64,000 nucleotides of DNA, taken from Mogibacterium sp. Its GTDB lineage: Bacteria; Bacillota; Clostridia; Peptostreptococcales; Anaerovoracaceae. Of this stretch, positions 27,334-36,516 are shown one piece after another (positions within the stretch are counted from its first letter, which is position 1; each line of letters begins with the position of its first letter). The DNA lies in the NCBI GenBank assembly GCA_017433975.1, contig JAFRGD010000008.1, positions 48,424-112,423 on the forward strand, given 5' to 3'. The position numbers were made by a program, and so were the translations under genes. Under the pieces are notes generated by a model. That model searched no databases and was not told where the DNA came from. It saw only the letters and a list, made by a program, of their open reading frames with translations.

Positions 27334-28659
27334 GTGAACGAGATAAAAGAAAACTGGGAGCTGGAAGAGATTGAGGAAGCCGTCAAGGCGATGGACGCGT
27401 CCAAGGCGGAGGAGCGCAAGCTCGCGGCGGACCGCCGGAAGGCGATCAACGACGAGGTGACCAAGGCAGTCATCAACCGCGACCTGAACCTGACGACCAC
27501 CGGCGAGAACATTTCAAAGTTCGTCAAGGGCGAGATCGTCATCAAGGAGGTCCTGACCAAGGCGGAGTTCCGGATTTTCGTCGACTATCCGAACCAGCTT
27601 TATAAGAATAACCCGAACTTCGTCCCGGCGTTTTTCGAGGACGACATGGACGACTGGGACAAGGCCAAAAATCCGGCGTTTGACTACTGCGAGGCGCGGG
27701 CGTTTCTCGCGTACCGCGGGCTGGTCGTCGTCGGGCGGATCGGCGCGATCCTGTCGCACGCCGCGAACGAAAAGTGGGGGACCAAACGGATGCGGTTCAC
27801 CCAGGTGGACTTCATCGACGACCCGGCGGTGTCCCGGGCGCTCTTTGAAACGGTCGAGAACTGGGCCATCGAGAAGGGCTGCGACGAGGTGCACGGGCCG
27901 CTCGGCTTCTGCGACCTCGACCGCGAGGGCATGCTGGTCGAAGGCTTCGACCGCCGGAGCATGTTCATCACATACTACAACGAACCATACTATCTGAAGC
28001 ACTTGGCGGACCTCGGCTACGTCAAGGACGTGGACTTGATCGAGCACCTGATCCCGATCGGCGGCTGGACGGACCCGCGGTATAAACGGCTGAAGAAGAT
28101 CTCCGACCGGATGCTCAAGAGCACCGGCTACCGCAAGGTCAAAGTGCGGCGCCGTTCGGACGTCAAACCGTACGTCCGCAAGGCGTTCGAGCTCGTCAAC
28201 ATCGCATATGCGCCGCTTTACGGGGTCGTGGAGCTCTCCGATAAGCAAATTGATAAGTATACAAATAAATTTTTACCGTTAATTTCTCCGGATTTCTGCT
28301 GCCTGATCATCGATGACAACGATGAGCTGATGGGCTTCGGCGTCGGCGCCCCGTCGATGGCGGAGGCCATGCGGAAATGCCACGGACACCTCTTCCCGTT
28401 CGGCTGGGCGGGCATCCTCAAGGCCCTGACCAGCAACGACACGCTGGACCTGTTCCTGATCGCGGTCCGGCCGGAGCTGCAGGGGACGGGCGTCAACGGA
28501 ATCATCATGGAGCACCTGATGCGCGGCTGCATCAAGCACGGCATCACCCGCGCGGAGACCGGCCCGCAGCTCGAGCTGAACACCAAGGTGCACAGCCAGT
28601 GGAAGATGTTCGACATCGTGCCGCACAAGCGCCGCCGCTGCTTCATCAAGCAACTGTAA
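27334..28659 (+). CDS. GNAT-superfamily-like protein (YghO-like)
   Basis: 441-residue protein starting at GTG, with GGGAGAGGGG upstream. The first ~65 residues are charged and helical. The rest reads like the large acyl-CoA N-acyltransferase-fold proteins related to E. coli YghO: YPNQLYKNNPNFVP, GRIGAILSHAANEKWG, EVHGPLGFCDLDREGML and VRPELQGTGVNGIIMEHLM, the last resembling the acetyl-CoA binding A motif. The substrate is unknown. It is divergent from mnmA and is followed 6 bp later by a hairpin repeat. Confidence 0.65.
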   Translation: MNEIKENWELEEIEEAVKAMDASKAEERKLAADRRKAINDEVTKAVINRDLNLTTTGENISKFVKGEIVIKEVLTKAEFRIFVDYPNQLYKNNPNFVPAFFEDDMDDWDKAKNPAFDYCEARAFLAYRGLVVVGRIGAILSHAANEKWGTKRMRFTQVDFIDDPAVSRALFETVENWAIEKGCDEVHGPLGFCDLDREGMLVEGFDRRSMFITYYNEPYYLKHLADLGYVKDVDLIEHLIPIGGWTDPRYKRLKKISDRMLKSTGYRKVKVRRRSDVKPYVRKAFELVNIAYAPLYGVVELSDKQIDKYTNKFLPLISPDFCCLIIDDNDELMGFGVGAPSMAEAMRKCHGHLFPFGWAGILKALTSNDTLDLFLIAVRPELQGTGVNGIIMEHLMRGCIKHGITRAETGPQLELNTKVHSQWKMFDIVPHKRRRCFIKQL

Positions 28660-28665
28660 TAATAC

Positions 28666-28748
28666 CAGCAAAGCAATGACCTTCCGGTCGTTCTGCCTGC
28701 GGCAGCCGCGCCGAGAGCCGGCCGCTCCCTTCAGGTATTGCTTTGCTG
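28666..28748. repeat. Long-hairpin repeat element, copy 2
   Basis: Arms CAGCAAAGCAATGACCT (28666-28682) and AGGTATTGCTTTGCTG (28733-28748) pair with one bulge. The centre has TGCC-TGC-GGCA and the conserved core at 28705-28726, differing from copy 1 at two bases. The outer arms differ from those of copy 1 except for a shared GCAATG. It lies directly before trmO. Confidence 0.8.
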
Positions 28749-28778
28749 TTGTCATTTCAATTCCTTAATTCACAGACA

Positions 28779-29537
28779 ATGAATACCAATGTCTTTACCA
28801 TAAGGCCGATTGCGCACGTGCAGTCGGATTACAACGAAAAGTTCGGCATCCCGCGGCAGTCCGGGCTGGTTCCGGAGCTGACTTCGCGCGTCGTGATCGA
28901 TCCGGCGTTCCGGAACGTCGACGCGGTGCGGGGGCTGACGGCGTATTCGCATATCTGGCTGATCTGGGGATTCAGCGAAACCGCCATCGACATGACGGAG
29001 GAGCCGGTCCGCTGGTCGCCGACGGTGCGGCCGCCGCGGCTCGGCGGGACGGTCCGCAAGGGCGTCTGGGCGACGCGGTCGCCGTACCGGCCGAATTCGC
29101 TCGGGCTGTCTTCCGTGCGGCTGCTGGGCGTGGAGATCGGCGGGCGGCCGCTCGAAGAGCACGCCGGAAGCGGGGAGACCAACGAGGAGATCGCGCTCCT
29201 CGTGGCCGGCGCGGACCTCATGAACGGCACGCCGGTCTACGATATTAAGCCGTATATCTATCCGGACTGCCACCCGGAGGCCAATACGGGCTTTGCCGCG
29301 GCGCGCGACGCGGGCAAAGTCCACGTCGACTTCCCGGAGGACCTCCTCGCGCGGATTCCGGAGGATAAGCGCGCCGGCCTGATCCGCATGCTGGAACTCG
29401 ACCCGCGCGGCGCGTATGAAAAACAGCCCGGATACAACTACGGGCTGTCGTTTGCGGAATTCGATATCAAGTTTACGGTCAAGGGCGACGTCCTCATGGT
29501 CACAGACGTCGTGCGGACAGGCACGAGCGCAGATTAG
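28779..29537 (+). CDS. trmO: tRNA (N6-threonylcarbamoyladenosine(37)-N6)-methyltransferase TrmO
   Basis: SAM-dependent methylation of t6A37 in tRNA. I use the ATG giving MNTNVFTIRPIAHVQSDYNEKFGIPRQSG, the typical YaeB/TrmO N-terminus (252 residues); 36 bp of open upstream frame runs through the repeat's edge. Motifs include SHIWLIWGFSE, RPPRLGGT, GVWATRSPYRPNSLGLSSV and GTPVYDIKPYIYPD, all characteristic. The C-terminal domain ends YGLSFAEFDIKF. The stop overlaps the convergent yitT-like gene by 4 bp. No strong ribosome binding site is seen. Confidence 0.9.
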   Translation: MNTNVFTIRPIAHVQSDYNEKFGIPRQSGLVPELTSRVVIDPAFRNVDAVRGLTAYSHIWLIWGFSETAIDMTEEPVRWSPTVRPPRLGGTVRKGVWATRSPYRPNSLGLSSVRLLGVEIGGRPLEEHAGSGETNEEIALLVAGADLMNGTPVYDIKPYIYPDCHPEANTGFAAARDAGKVHVDFPEDLLARIPEDKRAGLIRMLELDPRGAYEKQPGYNYGLSFAEFDIKFTVKGDVLMVTDVVRTGTSAD

Positions 29538-30418
29538 CTGAGGCGCCGCTGGAAGTTCCCGTAGATGCCGGCGCCTTCGTTCGTGACGATGAAGGCGTTC
29601 GGGTCCATCTCGCGTACGAGCGCCACGAGGTGCGGCACTTCGTATTTAGACAATACAGTTACAAGAATGTGAGAATCCTCGTGCGTATAAGCGCCGGTGC
29701 CTTCCCACTTTGTCACGCCGCGGCGGACCTCCCGGAGGATCGCGTCCGCGACGTTTTCATTTTTTGTGAAGATCATGACCTGCGTGTTAATGTTCTGAAT
29801 GTACATGCGGTCGAGGAACAGGCTGTTGACGACCGAGTAGATCAGCGAATAAATGACGGTCTGGATGTCGAAAATGAGGAAGCAGACCGCAAAGATGCAG
29901 ACGTTCATCGCGATATTGATGCCGCCGACGCTGACGTTCGGGTGGGTCTTGGAGAGGCAGACGCCGATGATGTCCTGCCCGCCGCCCGAGGAGCCGGAGC
30001 GGAGGACCATGCCGGCACCCGTGCCGGTGATGACGCCGCCGACGAGGCAGGCGGTCAGCGTATCCTGGATGATCGGGGTTGCGGGAATCGGGACGATGGA
30101 CATGAACAGACTGCACAGGCCAATCGCGACCAGCGAGGTCAGGCAGAACTCCCGGCCGATGATCTTATAGCCAAAATAGAACAGCGGCACGTTCAGGAGG
30201 AAATAGAGCACCCCGCGGAAATTGCCGCCGATGTGAAAGACGCTGTTGATCAGGATGTTCAGGAGCTGTGACATGCCGACGAAGCCGCCGCTGTACAGGT
30301 TGAGCGGGATGATGATCAGGTTGAAGCCGACCGCGAAGACGATGTTTCCGGTCACCAGCAGCGCGAGGCGCCGCCAGAATTTCTTCCGGTCATTCTGAAA
30401 ATCGTACAAAAAGTTCAT
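29534..30418 (-). CDS. YitT family membrane protein
   Basis: 294-residue inner-membrane protein of unknown transport role. I start at the ATG (MNFLYDFQNDRKKFWRR) preceded by GGGGAGG at 6 nt, discarding nine upstream codons. There are about five hydrophobic segments (about 18-210), with YSGGFVGMSQLLN and GTGAGMVLRSGSSGGGQDIIG typical of YitT. A cytoplasmic C-terminal DUF2179 domain (about 220-285) contains QVMIFTKNENVADAIL and YTHEDSHILVTVLSKYE. It converges with trmO. Confidence 0.88.
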   Translation of the reverse strand: MNFLYDFQNDRKKFWRRLALLVTGNIVFAVGFNLIIIPLNLYSGGFVGMSQLLNILINSVFHIGGNFRGVLYFLLNVPLFYFGYKIIGREFCLTSLVAIGLCSLFMSIVPIPATPIIQDTLTACLVGGVITGTGAGMVLRSGSSGGGQDIIGVCLSKTHPNVSVGGINIAMNVCIFAVCFLIFDIQTVIYSLIYSVVNSLFLDRMYIQNINTQVMIFTKNENVADAILREVRRGVTKWEGTGAYTHEDSHILVTVLSKYEVPHLVALVREMDPNAFIVTNEGAGIYGNFQRRLS

Positions 30419-30538
30419 GCGTACCTCCCCATGGATCTTAACCAACAGTATTTTACTATTATCACGGCGACAATAACAGATGTTTTATGATATAATAAAT
30501 CGATTAATCGGATTGGCAGCGGATGAGAGGAGGAGAGC

Positions 30539-31537
30539 ATGTCAGAGAGAAAGCCTATCGTAGTCAGCGGCGTACCAAAGGAGCGCCTGGACCGCTTCGG
30601 CGTTTCCTGGCCGGAGGACTGGGACGTCAGTTATACCGAGCGCATTTATACACCGGAATACATTTCAAAGGCAGAGTACCTGCTGGTGCGGGCGATGGAC
30701 CCGCTGACCGCGGAGATGATCGACTCCGCGCCGAATCTGAAGTGCATCCACACCGACGGCGTGTCGTTCAACCTGATCGATATCGATCATGCGGCGAGCA
30801 AAGGCATCATGGTCTGCAACTGCAAGGGCGGCAACGCGATCTCGGTCGCAGAGCACACGGTCGGCCTCGTGCTGGACTGCGTCAAGCACATCACACATTT
30901 GGACCGGAAGATCCGCCGGGACGGCTACAAGGCGACGTCGGACGGCTTCATGAAGATGATGCCGCACGAGATCGGCGGCCTGACGGTCGGCATGGTCGGC
31001 ATGGGCGCGATCGGCAGAGAGGTTCTGAAACGCCTCGTCCCTTGGGGCGCAAAGCTGATTTATTATGATCCATACCCGATGCCTGCGGAAATGGAAGCGC
31101 AGTACGGCGTGACGCACGTGGAACTCGACGAGCTCTGCAAGACGGCAGACGTCATCACGGTGCACCTCCCGGTCATCCCGTCGACGCTCGGCATGTTCGA
31201 CAAGCCGCAGTTCGACATTATGAAAGACGGCGTGATTCTGATCAACGTCGCGCGCGGCCAGGTTGTGGTCAAGGAACCGCTGATGGAAGCGCTCGAGAGC
31301 GGCCGCGTCGGATACTATGGCGCTGACGTCTTTTGGGATGAGCCGATGCCGGACGACGACCCGTTCCTGCACATGAGCGAGTCCGTCATGGACCGCGTGG
31401 TCATGACCACGCACGGCGCGGGCCGGACGACCGAGGCCTTTGGGCGGATGCTCGAGTGGGCGGCGCAGGCCTTTGTCGACTATGAGAACGGCATCGTACC
31501 GAAGAACGTCGTGAACGGCGTCACCGAGCTCAAATAA
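30539..31537 (+). CDS. D-isomer-specific 2-hydroxyacid dehydrogenase
   Basis: 332-residue NAD(P)-dependent oxidoreductase of the PGDH/LDH-like family. The Rossmann loop is VGMVGMGAIGREVL (about 150-163). The catalytic Arg-Glu-His set can be placed in NVARGQ, DEPMP and TTHGAGR. GAGGAGGAGAGC precedes the ATG. The substrate (lactate, glycerate, hydroxyisocaproate and others) cannot be fixed. The two flanking genes both lie on the other strand, so it is probably monocistronic, ending at the long hairpin downstream. Confidence 0.88.
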   Translation: MSERKPIVVSGVPKERLDRFGVSWPEDWDVSYTERIYTPEYISKAEYLLVRAMDPLTAEMIDSAPNLKCIHTDGVSFNLIDIDHAASKGIMVCNCKGGNAISVAEHTVGLVLDCVKHITHLDRKIRRDGYKATSDGFMKMMPHEIGGLTVGMVGMGAIGREVLKRLVPWGAKLIYYDPYPMPAEMEAQYGVTHVELDELCKTADVITVHLPVIPSTLGMFDKPQFDIMKDGVILINVARGQVVVKEPLMEALESGRVGYYGADVFWDEPMPDDDPFLHMSESVMDRVVMTTHGAGRTTEAFGRMLEWAAQAFVDYENGIVPKNVVNGVTELK

Positions 31538-31564
31538 TAATAAAGCATAATAAATAACAAAATC

Positions 31565-31614
31565 GAGGACGGTTCCGCTTTTCATCCGAGAAGATGAAAA
31601 GCGGAACCGTCCTC
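31565..31614. terminator. 22-bp perfect hairpin, bidirectional terminator
   Basis: Arms 31565-31586 and 31593-31614 are perfectly complementary, with loop CGAGAA, flanked by A-rich and T-rich stretches. It lies between the convergent dehydrogenase and pepP. The stem contains GGACGGTTCCG, a sequence type I associate with dispersed repeats in many anaerobes. Confidence 0.8.
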
Positions 31615-31634
31615 ATTATTACCGTAATCGTTTT

Positions 31635-33467
31635 TTACAGCGGAGCGGTCGCGTATTCGAGGTATGCTTTGAGGTCGTCGGAGACGAGCGGTTCGAGCAT
31701 TTTCCGGACTTCTGCGTGATATGCATCGATCCAGTCGATTTCCTCCCGGGTGAGGAGGTCTTTGTTGATCGCTTCGCGCTCGTACGGGACATAGGAGATC
31801 ATGCGGTTGCTGACCCTGCCGTCGCCGGCGTCTTCCCAGAGCACTTCGTTCTCGATGCGAATCCCGAATTCGCCGTCTTTGTAATACCCCGGCTCGTTGG
31901 ACATGATCATGCCCGGCCGGATGTCGATCGGGGTCGGGACGCGCCGGATGATGTTCGGTCCTTCGTGGACGCTGAGGAGGTGTCCGACGCCGTGGGAGAA
32001 GCCGTGCTTGAAGTCGAGGCCGATGGCGTGCATCGGGGCCCGCGTCGCGGCGTCGAGGTCGATGCCGGTCATGCCCGGCTCGATGACGAAGCGGCCCATG
32101 GCGATGTGCGACTTCAGAACATAAGTGTAGTCGTCGATCATCTCCTGCGTCAGCGGGCCGACTTTGTAGGTGCGGGTGATGTCCGTGGTCCCGTCGATGT
32201 AGTGGCCGCCGGAGTCGAGCAGGAGAAAGCCCTTCGGTTCGATGACCGCGTCGGTCTCCGGAGTCGGGGCGTAGTGGATGATCGCGCCGTTCGGACCGTA
32301 ACCCATGATCGCGCCGAAGCTCAGGTCAAAACACCCCGGCTGTTCAAATCTGCACTGCTTGAGGTATTCCGAGGCGGAGAGCTCGGTCTGCCGCGGGGTC
32401 TCGCCGGCGACGTTCTTGATCCATTTGGAGAATTTGAGGAGGGCGGCGCCGTCCTTGGCCTGTGCGCGAATCGTGTCTTCAATCTCGACCGGGTTCTTGA
32501 CGGCTTTCATGTAAGCGATCGGGGTGAGGCCTTCGATGACCTTAACGCCGGCCGGAACGTCCTGATAGAGGAGGTAGTCCGTCGCCGAAGGGTCGAACCA
32601 GACGGTCGATCCTTCCGCAAGGCCGGTAATGCCTTCGCAGATATCGTTGTAATCACATACTTTAACGAACGAAAGCGCCTCCGGGAGGCCGTTTGCTCCG
32701 CGCGGGCTCGGATCGATGAGGTCCGCGACGGCTTCATAGTTCGGAATACTGTATGGGGTCGCCGGGTCGAGCGCCTCCGGATAGACGTAGAGGCGGACCT
32801 CGTCCTGCGTCATCAGGGTGTAGGAGAAGAACACCGGCGTGTAATCGATGTCCGACCCGCGGAGGTTGAAGAGCCACGCGTTCTCCATGAGGTCGCTGAC
32901 AAGGAGGGCGTCCGCGCCGTGGTCTTTCATCTCCGCGCGGACGGCTGCGATCTTATCGACGGCTTTCATCCCGGTCGTGGTGTCCGGGAGTTCATAGATC
33001 CGGGTCGGCCGGATCGGCGTGCGGTCCGTCCAGACCTCGCCGGCGAGGTCGGTATCGACGACGACCGTGACGCCTTTTTCTTTTAATTTGCTGCAAAGCG
33101 CGGTTCCGACCTTGCCCGGGACCACGCGGCCGTCAAAGCCAAGGGTGTATGGGCTCTTGTCCGCGAGGGCGGTCAGGAACTCTTCGATGGTCGGAACGCC
33201 CGGCTCCTGCATCCGCATCAGTTCGATGCCGCTCCCGGCGAGCTGGGCCTCCGCCTGCAGGAAGACCCGGCTGTCCGTCCAGAGGTACGCATCCTCTGCG
33301 GTTACGACGAGCGTCCCGGCCTCACCGGTCAGGCCGCTCAGGAATTCCCTGGTCCTGAAATATTCACAAAAGTATTCCGACGCGTGAAAGTCGCCGGACG
33401 GTACATAATATACATCGATTCCGTCCCGTTTCATCAGGGCCTGAAGCTCGACAATTTCTTTTTTCAT
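31635..33467 (-). CDS. Aminopeptidase P family protein (M24B, Xaa-Pro aminopeptidase)
   Basis: 610-residue cytoplasmic dimetal peptidase releasing the N-terminal residue from X-Pro (and X-Hyp) peptides. Two creatinase-like N-terminal domains (about 1-310) precede the pita-bread M24 domain. Metal ligands are visible: the two Asp in LLDSGGHYIDGTTDITRTY, His in HGVGHLLSVHEGP, Glu in SNEPGYY and Glu in IRIENEVL. I start at MKKEIVELQALM, with AGAGG upstream; open frame continues 12 codons further. The long form resembles eukaryotic/Firmicute APP. It is divergent from oppA with a shared motif between them. Confidence 0.92.
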   Translation of the reverse strand: MKKEIVELQALMKRDGIDVYYVPSGDFHASEYFCEYFRTREFLSGLTGEAGTLVVTAEDAYLWTDSRVFLQAEAQLAGSGIELMRMQEPGVPTIEEFLTALADKSPYTLGFDGRVVPGKVGTALCSKLKEKGVTVVVDTDLAGEVWTDRTPIRPTRIYELPDTTTGMKAVDKIAAVRAEMKDHGADALLVSDLMENAWLFNLRGSDIDYTPVFFSYTLMTQDEVRLYVYPEALDPATPYSIPNYEAVADLIDPSPRGANGLPEALSFVKVCDYNDICEGITGLAEGSTVWFDPSATDYLLYQDVPAGVKVIEGLTPIAYMKAVKNPVEIEDTIRAQAKDGAALLKFSKWIKNVAGETPRQTELSASEYLKQCRFEQPGCFDLSFGAIMGYGPNGAIIHYAPTPETDAVIEPKGFLLLDSGGHYIDGTTDITRTYKVGPLTQEMIDDYTYVLKSHIAMGRFVIEPGMTGIDLDAATRAPMHAIGLDFKHGFSHGVGHLLSVHEGPNIIRRVPTPIDIRPGMIMSNEPGYYKDGEFGIRIENEVLWEDAGDGRVSNRMISYVPYEREAINKDLLTREEIDWIDAYHAEVRKMLEPLVSDDLKAYLEYATAPL

Positions 33468-33485
33468 TCTGATAAACCTCTCTTG

Positions 33486-33503
33486 ATTTAGACTGCGGTA
33501 CAA
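33486..33503 (-). promoter_or_regulatory. Operator-like site in the pepP leader
   Basis: Read on the - strand this is TTGTACCGCAGTCTAAAT, matching 14 of 18 positions of the perfect palindrome at 43088-43105 and closely matching the inverted copy at 33684-33701. A - strand TACAAT -10 with TTGCGG upstream (spacing 16) would put it shortly after the pepP transcription start. Confidence 0.45.
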
Positions 33504-33847
33504 TGACCTCTCTCATTGTAGCACAACAGAACGAACCCGCAAGGGAAACTTTAAGAAAAACCGCCTGGAAAATCTTGTATTACAACCGCTATGGCGAAAA
33601 CGATTTCGTAGTGTTTTCAAGGGGTTGAGGGCCCTCGTATTGTATTTGTGTTGTATTTTCCGAACATTCGCGCCAAAAAATATTTGTACTGCAGTCTAAC
33701 GCGATGTATAATTGTTCCATATTAATTGGCTATCGTTTTATTTTGCGTATTGTCTGTTCATGCGCGAGCCCTTCCGGAGTATCGGGTTGCGGTAGCTTCA
33801 AGGGAACAGAGGGATTAGAAGCAACTAGTTTAAGGAGGAGCTTTACC
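33504..33847 (+). promoter_or_regulatory. pepP-oppA divergent intergenic region with the oppA promoter
   Basis: No gene is seen in these 344 bp. A consensus sigma-A promoter for opp has TTGTAC (33684-33689), a 17-bp spacer and TATAAT (33707-33712), leaving a leader of about 130 nt before oppA. The -35 overlaps an operator-like sequence, TTGTACTGCAGTCTAACG (33684-33701). Other small features are a GAGGGCCCTC palindrome (33627-33636) and AT-rich repeats of GTATT. An upstream in-frame extension of oppA across the leader is rejected. Confidence 0.7.
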
Positions 33848-35500
33848 ATGAAGAAAAGACTATTGGCCCTCGTTATGATTGCTGCACTGCTGATTGGCGC
33901 TCTTGCGAGCTGCAGCACTCCTGGCGGCGGCGGCGACGGCGGTTCGGACACTGGAGAGAAAGTCTTCCGCTACGCAACAAACACCGAGCCGACGACCTTC
34001 GACCTGACGAAGGGCAACAGCATCGGTGACAACGAAATCCAGCACGCAATTACCGAAGGTCTCACCCGCAACACCGGCGGTGTCGTCACCCCGGGTATCG
34101 CTGAGAGCTGGGACATCTCGGAGGACGGTCTGGTTTACACCTTCCATCTCCGTGAGGCTTACTGGAGCGACGGCCAGCCGATTACGGCTCAGGACTTCGT
34201 CTACAGCTGGCAGAGACTGATCGACCCTGCGACAGGTTCCCCGTATTCGTGGTTCCTTGACACGATCGGCATCAAGAACGCGGCCAAGGTTGAGGCCGGT
34301 GAACTCGATCCGAGCGAGCTCGGCATCAAGGCGATCGACGACAGAACCCTCGAGGTCACACTCGACAGACCGATGGCGGTACTTCTGTCCGGTCTCGGAA
34401 TGCAGTCCAACCTCGGACCGGTCCGTCAGGACATGGTCGAGAAATACGGTGCAGAGTTCGCGGCAACGGCTGACAAGAACGTTTACTCCGGTCCATACGT
34501 TCTGACCTCGACCGAGAACAATGTATACGTATTTGAGAAGAACCCGAATTATTGGGACGCTGACAATGTCAAGCTCGACAGAGTTGAGCTGAACTACATC
34601 GAGAAGGCCGACACCGCGCTTGCGATGTACGAGAACGGCGAGCTCGACTACGTCAGACTCGACAACGCGGTCGTTGAGAATTACAAGGACAGAGAAGACT
34701 GCCACAGCTACCTCAACGGTAACGTTGACTACTGCTACATCAACACGGAGAGCGAGAATCCGGTCTGGAAGAACCAGAACTTCAGACTGGCGCTGAACTA
34801 CGCGCTCGACAGAGAGGAATACAACCAGCTGGCCAACAGCGGCGTCTATCATCCGTACAATGCGCTGTGCTTCCCGGGCCTCACCGGCAAGGACGGCAAG
34901 ACCTACGGCGAGACTTATGACGTTGATTCCTACGCATATCCGATCAACGGCGACGTTGACCTCGCGAAAGAGTATCTTGGCAAGGCCATGGATGAGCTCG
35001 GCATCGCGAGCCCGTCCGACATCACGATCGAGTTCGTCACGACCGACGCGGAGTCCAACAAGAAGATCGCTGAGGTTCTCCAGGAGAGATGGCAGTCGAC
35101 GCTTGGCATCAACGTCAAGATCCGTCAGGTCACTTACTCCCAGATCTACGGTGAAGTTTATCCGAACTTCGACTATGAGATCGGTTACGCCGGATGGGGT
35201 CCGGACTTCGACGACCCGACGACCTATCTGAACCTCTGGAGATCCGATGTTAAATGGTACAACCCATACTCCAACCCAGAGTTCGATGCGAAGCTCGACG
35301 CTGCGCAGGCAGAGGTTGACGATCCGAACGCCAGAATGGACCTCCTGAACGAGGCGGAGCAGATCCTCATCGCGGACGGCGCTTGGGTACCGCTTCAGGC
35401 GAGACAGCAGTACTACCTGCTGAGCCCGAAGATGAAGGACGTCACGTTCTACTCCTTCAGCATCAACATCGACTGGGCATTTGCTGATATCGCTGAATAA
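33848..35500 (+). CDS. oppA: Oligopeptide ABC transporter substrate-binding protein OppA
   Basis: 550-residue lipoprotein of the family 5 extracellular solute-binding proteins. The signal peptide MKKRLLALVMIAALLIGALA ends at the lipobox Cys22 (ALASC), followed by a Gly-rich linker. EPTTFDLTKGNSIGDNEIQHAI, EDGLVYTFHLREAYWSDG and YSWQRLIDPATGSPY are typical of OppA-type peptide binders. AAGGAGGAG precedes the ATG. Codon use is biased toward common codons, fitting high expression. It is first in an oppABCDF operon and followed by a stem-loop. Confidence 0.93.
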   Translation: MKKRLLALVMIAALLIGALASCSTPGGGGDGGSDTGEKVFRYATNTEPTTFDLTKGNSIGDNEIQHAITEGLTRNTGGVVTPGIAESWDISEDGLVYTFHLREAYWSDGQPITAQDFVYSWQRLIDPATGSPYSWFLDTIGIKNAAKVEAGELDPSELGIKAIDDRTLEVTLDRPMAVLLSGLGMQSNLGPVRQDMVEKYGAEFAATADKNVYSGPYVLTSTENNVYVFEKNPNYWDADNVKLDRVELNYIEKADTALAMYENGELDYVRLDNAVVENYKDREDCHSYLNGNVDYCYINTESENPVWKNQNFRLALNYALDREEYNQLANSGVYHPYNALCFPGLTGKDGKTYGETYDVDSYAYPINGDVDLAKEYLGKAMDELGIASPSDITIEFVTTDAESNKKIAEVLQERWQSTLGINVKIRQVTYSQIYGEVYPNFDYEIGYAGWGPDFDDPTTYLNLWRSDVKWYNPYSNPEFDAKLDAAQAEVDDPNARMDLLNEAEQILIADGAWVPLQARQQYYLLSPKMKDVTFYSFSINIDWAFADIAE

Positions 35501-35530
35501 TCAAACAAACTGAAGTTGCATAACTTCTTT

Positions 35531-35563
35531 GGTAAGCCCCGGGAATTCCTTCCGGGGCTTACC
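35531..35563 (+). terminator. Intra-operon stem-loop after oppA
   Basis: A 12-bp perfect stem, GGTAAGCCCCGG with CCGGGGCTTACC, encloses a 9-nt loop but lacks a proper T tract. It probably stabilises the oppA mRNA or causes partial termination, raising binding-protein levels over permease levels. Confidence 0.65.
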
Positions 35564-35586
35564 CTTAAGCAAACAGGAGGAACACG

Positions 35587-36507
35587 ATGACGAAATATGT
35601 AATCAAACGTGTCATCGCAGCTATACTGACACTCTGGGCCCTGGTGACGATTGTATTCTTTCTCGTCAGGCTGATGCCTGGCCAACCGTTCACCAGCCCG
35701 AAACTCCCGCCTCAGGTTGCACAAAACCTGATGAAATATTATGGCTTCGACAAACCGCTGATCGTCCAGTACTTACAGTATATGGGCAATCTGCTTCACG
35801 GCGACTTCGGCTTCTCCATGAAGTATACGAACAAGACCGTAAATTATATCATCGGACAGACCTTCCCGTTTTCAGCGGACCTCGGCATCCGCGCGCTGTG
35901 CCTCGCGATTTCGTTCGGTCTGGTGCTCGGCATTCTCGCCGCGAGAAAACGCGGGACCAAGATCGACTTCTTCTGCGTCATCATCGCGATCGTTGGTACC
36001 AGTATTCCGGACTTCATCATGGGTGCGCTGCTGCAGTACTTCTTCGGCATCAAGTGGGGCCTGCTCCCGGTGGCACAATACAAAGGCTTCGAGTACACCA
36101 TTTTGCCTGCGACGGCGCTGGCGTTCTACACGCTGGCATCTGTGTCACGAATCATGCGGGCGAGCATGCTGGAAGTCACGTCTCAGGACTATATCAAGAC
36201 GGCCCGGTCCAAGGGCTTGTCGGAACTCCGGATCACGGCAAAGCATCAGATCCGGAACGCGATCATGCCGGTCATGACCATGCTCGGACCGACGGTGGCG
36301 GCCGTACTCACCGGTACGTTCGTCATCGAAGCGATCTTCGCGATCCCTGGCATGGGCAAGTACTACGTGCAGAGCGTTAATGACAACGACTACTCCATGA
36401 TTCTCGGCATGACACTGTTCTACGGTGTTTTCCTGGTCACGGCCAACCTCATCGTAGACATCTTATACGGCTTTGCGGATCCGCGTGTCCGTATCGGCAG
36501 AAAGTAG
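35587..36507 (+). CDS. oppB: Oligopeptide ABC transporter permease OppB
   Basis: 306-residue integral membrane permease with about six helices. The N-terminal MTKYVIKRVIAAILTLWALVTIVFFLVRLMPG segment is typical of OppB/DppB. The EAA-type cytoplasmic loop that contacts the ATPases is seen around TARSKGLSELRI and EAIFAIPGMGKYY. AGGAGG lies upstream of the ATG. It pairs with OppC. Confidence 0.94.
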   Translation: MTKYVIKRVIAAILTLWALVTIVFFLVRLMPGQPFTSPKLPPQVAQNLMKYYGFDKPLIVQYLQYMGNLLHGDFGFSMKYTNKTVNYIIGQTFPFSADLGIRALCLAISFGLVLGILAARKRGTKIDFFCVIIAIVGTSIPDFIMGALLQYFFGIKWGLLPVAQYKGFEYTILPATALAFYTLASVSRIMRASMLEVTSQDYIKTARSKGLSELRITAKHQIRNAIMPVMTMLGPTVAAVLTGTFVIEAIFAIPGMGKYYVQSVNDNDYSMILGMTLFYGVFLVTANLIVDILYGFADPRVRIGRK

Positions 36508-36516
36508 GTGATGGAC

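Noticed and set aside
33704..33847. 48-codon N-terminal extension of oppA
   Set aside because: It crosses the -10 box and leader and would displace a perfect lipoprotein signal peptide that has its own AGGAGG.
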